Part shown: piece after piece, positions 5,357 through 6,683 of the stretch
Layout of the letters: every line of letters begins with the position of its first letter
Numbering within the stretch: the stretch's first letter is position 1
Source of the DNA: Acholeplasmataceae bacterium
GTDB taxonomy: Bacteria > Bacillota > Negativicutes > Acidaminococcales > Acidaminococcaceae
Length of the DNA stretch: 6,683 nucleotides
Assembly: GCA_012744295.1 (NCBI GenBank)
Contig: JAAYIB010000098.1
Location: forward strand, 1-6,683
Direction: 5' to 3'
Program-made: the position numbers and the translations under genes
The notes under the pieces: model-generated
Told to the model about the DNA's origin: nothing
Seen by the model: only the letters and a program-made list of their open reading frames with translations
Databases searched by the model: none

Positions 5357-5386
5357 TTTGCTAACTTATCAGGATAAATTAGCAAA
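5357..5386 (+). promoter_or_regulatory. Hairpin between rpsQ and rplN, abutting the rplN ribosome binding site
   Basis: TTTGCTAA (5357-5364) pairs perfectly with TTAGCAAA (5379-5386). After one C/A mismatch the pairing continues with TTAT/ATAA (5366-5369 with 5374-5377), leaving a CAGG loop. The 3' arm ends inside the A-run of the rplN ribosome binding site AAAGGAGG (5384-5391). No T-tract follows, so it is not a classical terminator. Possible roles are control of rplN translation, an mRNA processing site, or protection of a 3' end. It lies where E. coli separates the S10 and spc operons. The pairing is directly visible; the function is inference. Confidence 0.65.
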
Positions 5387-5397
5387 GGAGGAAAACC

Positions 5398-5766
5398 ATG
5401 ATACAACAGCAAACAATTCTTAACATTGGTGATAATACCGGTGCGAAGAAGGTTATGTGCATTAGAGTATTGGGCGGTTCGTACCGCAGGTATGCTAATA
5501 TCGGTGACGTTATCGTCTGTGCAGTTAAAGATGCATCACCCGGTGGCGTTGTAAAAAAAGGCGACGTGGTTAAGGCCGTTGTCGTACGTACCCGTAAAGG
5601 AGTTCGTCGTCCGGACGGTTCTTACATCCGTTTTGACGAAAATGCCGCAGTCGTGATTAAAGATGACAAAAGCCCTCGCGGAACGCGTATCTTTGGACCG
5701 GTTGCCCGTGAATTACGTGATAAAGACTACATGAAAATAGTATCGTTGGCACCGGAAGTGCTATAA
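5398..5766 (+). CDS. rplN: 50S ribosomal protein L14
   Basis: The protein is 122 residues, the standard length. L14 is a five-stranded barrel protein at the subunit interface that contacts 16S rRNA helix 14; in the assembly pathway its face is also where the silencing factor RsfS binds. Signatures are MIQQQTILNIGDNTGAKKV at the start, CIRVLGGSYRRYANIGDVIV at 21-40, PGGVVKKGDVVKAVVVRT at about 48-65, and the highly conserved end GTRIFGPVARELRD. The residue after GGS is Tyr, a position that varies. AAAGGAGG lies six bases before the ATG, directly after the hairpin at 5357-5386. It is the first gene of the spc cluster. Confidence 0.98.
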   Translation: MIQQQTILNIGDNTGAKKVMCIRVLGGSYRRYANIGDVIVCAVKDASPGGVVKKGDVVKAVVVRTRKGVRRPDGSYIRFDENAAVVIKDDKSPRGTRIFGPVARELRDKDYMKIVSLAPEVL

Positions 5767-5804
5767 GACGAAAAAATTACGCACTAAAAGGAGGTGTTTC
5801 TGAC

Positions 5805-6134
5805 ATGGCTACTGCTGCAAAATTGCATGTAAAGAAAGGCGATACAGTGTTGGTACTGTCCGGAAAGGACAAGGGCAAGGAAGGCAAGGTTATCGAGGCT
5901 CTGCCGAAGAAAGCGAAAGTCGTTGTTGCCGGAGTGAACAAGGTTAAACGCCATACAAAGCCTTCACAAGCCAATCCGCAAGGCGGTATTATCGTCAAGG
6001 AAGCCGCGCTGGCGGCCTCCAAGGTCATGTTGGTATGTCCGGCTTGCAAGAAAGCTACTCGTATTGCCAAAACCGCTGTTGCAGGCAGTTTCGCAAGAAC
6101 CTGCAAAAAATGCGGAGAAGTTATCGATAAATAA
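5805..6134 (+). CDS. rplX: 50S ribosomal protein L24, zinc-ribbon form
   Basis: The protein is 109 residues. L24 is one of the two assembly-initiating 50S proteins. It binds the 5' region of 23S rRNA and also lies near the tunnel exit. The N-terminal KOW motif is VKKGDTVLVLSGKDKGKEG at 9-27, followed by the GVNKVKRHTKP and NPQGGII segments. The C-terminal half carries C78-x2-C81 and C100-x2-C103, a four-cysteine zinc-ribbon arrangement found in many clostridial and other L24 proteins but absent from E. coli and B. subtilis. The linker between pairs is short (18 residues). Ribosome binding site AAAAGGAGGTG is extended. The gap from rplN is 38 bases, and rplE follows after 23. Confidence 0.97.
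   Translation: MATAAKLHVKKGDTVLVLSGKDKGKEGKVIEALPKKAKVVVAGVNKVKRHTKPSQANPQGGIIVKEAALAASKVMLVCPACKKATRIAKTAVAGSFARTCKKCGEVIDK
6079..6106 (+). promoter_or_regulatory. Hairpin in the 3' end of rplX, upstream of rplE
   Basis: TTGCAGG (6079-6085) is perfectly complementary to CCTGCAA (6100-6106). Inside, TTT (6089-6091) can pair with AAG (6095-6097, one wobble) around a CGC loop, leaving asymmetric unpaired CAG and AA. It lies within the codons around the second zinc-ribbon cysteine pair, about 50 bases before the rplE start. In E. coli the S8 repressor binds spc mRNA at the rplX/rplE junction, so the location is suggestive. I do not recognise the S8-binding core here. Confidence 0.4.
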
Positions 6135-6153
6135 AATCCGGGAAAGGAGGATT
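6135..6153 (+). promoter_or_regulatory. Possible masking helix at the rplE ribosome binding site
   Basis: AATCC (6135-6139), immediately after the rplX stop, is complementary to GGATT (6149-6153). The latter includes the final GG of the rplE ribosome binding site AAAGGAGG (6143-6150), and the loop is 9 nt. The helix is short and alone would be weak, but it partly covers the site that fixes the rplE start. Confidence 0.35.
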
Positions 6154-6157
6154 ATGA

Positions 6158-6683
6158 ATGGCAAAGACAAGATTGCAAGAAAAATATTTGTCCGAGGCAG
6201 TCAAAGGTATGATGGACAAATTCAATTATAAAAACGTAAACGAAATTCCAAAAGTTGAAAAGATTGTCTTGAACATGGGAGTCGGCGATGCCATTGCTAA
6301 CAGCAAGGCCCTTGATGCTGCTGTTGCCGATATGACGATTATCTCCGGTCAAAAACCGGTAATCACCAAGGCTAAGAAATCCATTGCTGCTTTCAAACTG
6401 CGTCAAGGCATGCCGATCGGTACTAAAGTTACCCTGCGCGGCGAACGCATGTATCACTTCCTTGACAAACTCATGAACATTGCCTTACCGCGTGTGCGTG
6501 ACTTCCGTGGAGTTAGCCCGACTGCTTTTGACGGCCGCGGCAACTATGCAATCGGAATGAAAGAACAATTGATTTTCCCGGAAATTGAATATGACAAAGT
6601 TGATAAAGTCCGTGGAATGGATATTATAATTGTTACTACAGCGAAGACTGACGAGGAAGCAAGAGAATTACTGAGGCTCCTCG
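6158..6683 (+). CDS. rplE: 50S ribosomal protein L5 (3' end cut by window)
   Basis: 175 codons are visible, and base 6683 is the first base of codon 176. Since L5 is usually about 179-180 residues, only a handful of residues plus the stop are missing. L5 binds 5S rRNA with L18, forms the central protuberance and contacts P-site tRNA. Motifs are IPKVEKIVLNMGVGDA at 30-45, SGQKPVITKAKKSIAAFKLR at 63-82, GTKVTLRGERMYHFLDKL at 88-105, PRVRDFRGVS at 111-120 and FDGRGNYAIG at 124-133. The ATG at 6158 lies 7 bases after AAAGGAGG and gives the normal MAKTRLQEKY start. A different-frame ATG at 6154 is not used. In E. coli this gene's start is the S8 repression target. Confidence 0.97.
   Translation, partial: MAKTRLQEKYLSEAVKGMMDKFNYKNVNEIPKVEKIVLNMGVGDAIANSKALDAAVADMTIISGQKPVITKAKKSIAAFKLRQGMPIGTKVTLRGERMYHFLDKLMNIALPRVRDFRGVSPTAFDGRGNYAIGMKEQLIFPEIEYDKVDKVRGMDIIIVTTAKTDEEARELLRLL

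Noticed and set aside
5353..5358. TATATT as the -10 of a separate spc promoter
   Set aside because: No acceptable -35 lies 16-18 bases upstream and no TGn extension exists. A T-rich stop-codon region gives such hexamers by chance, so I did not list it as a promoter.
5357..5386. Reading the rpsQ-rplN hairpin as a Rho-independent terminator
   Set aside because: No T-tract follows; the 3' arm is followed by GGAGGAAAACC and the rplN start.
5777..6106. 109-codon minus-strand frame opposite rplX
   Set aside because: Shadow of rplX. Its hydrophobic look is the complement of lysine- and valine-rich codons, not evidence of a membrane protein.
6154..6156. ATG upstream of the rplE start
   Set aside because: It is in a different frame, only 3 bases from the Shine-Dalgarno core, and gives a short unrelated peptide; ATG 6158 has ideal spacing and gives the family N-terminus.
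1..6683. Mobile elements, CRISPR arrays, tRNA/rRNA genes or inserted accessory genes
   Set aside because: Canonical gene order is unbroken, no gap exceeds about 160 bases, and no repeats or RNA-gene signatures were seen by eye.

Overview
The window is a compact run of translation genes, all on the + strand: the 3' end of tuf (EF-Tu), then the S10 ribosomal protein cluster (rpsJ, rplC, rplD, rplW, rplB, rpsS, rplV, rpsC, rplP, rpmC, rpsQ), then the first genes of the spc cluster (rplN, rplX, and rplE cut by the window end). Gene order is the canonical bacterial order with nothing inserted. Every reading frame is intact apart from the two genes cut by the edges. No RNA gene, mobile element, CRISPR array or foreign gene is visible.

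The organism looks like a member of the Bacillota (Firmicutes). The evidence is strong AAAGGAGG-type ribosome binding sites, tuf placed directly before rpsJ, an L24 carrying two CxxC pairs (a zinc-ribbon form), a gap-free Gram-positive style L4/L16/L29, and three GTG starts (rpsS, rpsC, rpsQ). Protein texture suggests the clostridial or Negativicutes side rather than Bacillus. That placement is inference, and I cannot name a genus.

Layout: 1-115 is the tuf C-terminus. Positions 130-172 hold a convincing Rho-independent terminator. Positions 173-276 form a leader that must hold the S10 promoter if the terminator is efficient; it contains several short, overlapping complementary segments. From 277 to 5351 lie the eleven S10-cluster genes, with gaps of a few to 36 bases and three TAATG stop/start overlaps (rplD/rplW, rpsC/rplP, rplP/rpmC). 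A 46-base gap at 5352-5397, the boundary between the S10 and spc operons in E. coli, contains a strong hairpin abutting the rplN ribosome binding site. From 5398 to the end lie rplN, rplX and rplE.

The products are 30S proteins (S10, S19, S3, S17) and 50S proteins (L3, L4, L23, L2, L22, L16, L29, L14, L24, L5). They are made stoichiometrically from polycistronic mRNA; EF-Tu delivers aminoacyl-tRNA to the finished ribosome. I found no undescribed multi-gene system. What deserves a second look is small-scale: RNA structures at gene junctions (rpsC/rplP, rpsQ/rplN, rplX/rplE, the rpsJ leader) and a few non-consensus residues at functional sites (EF-Tu near the kirromycin region, the L22 exit-tunnel tip, the L3 loop).
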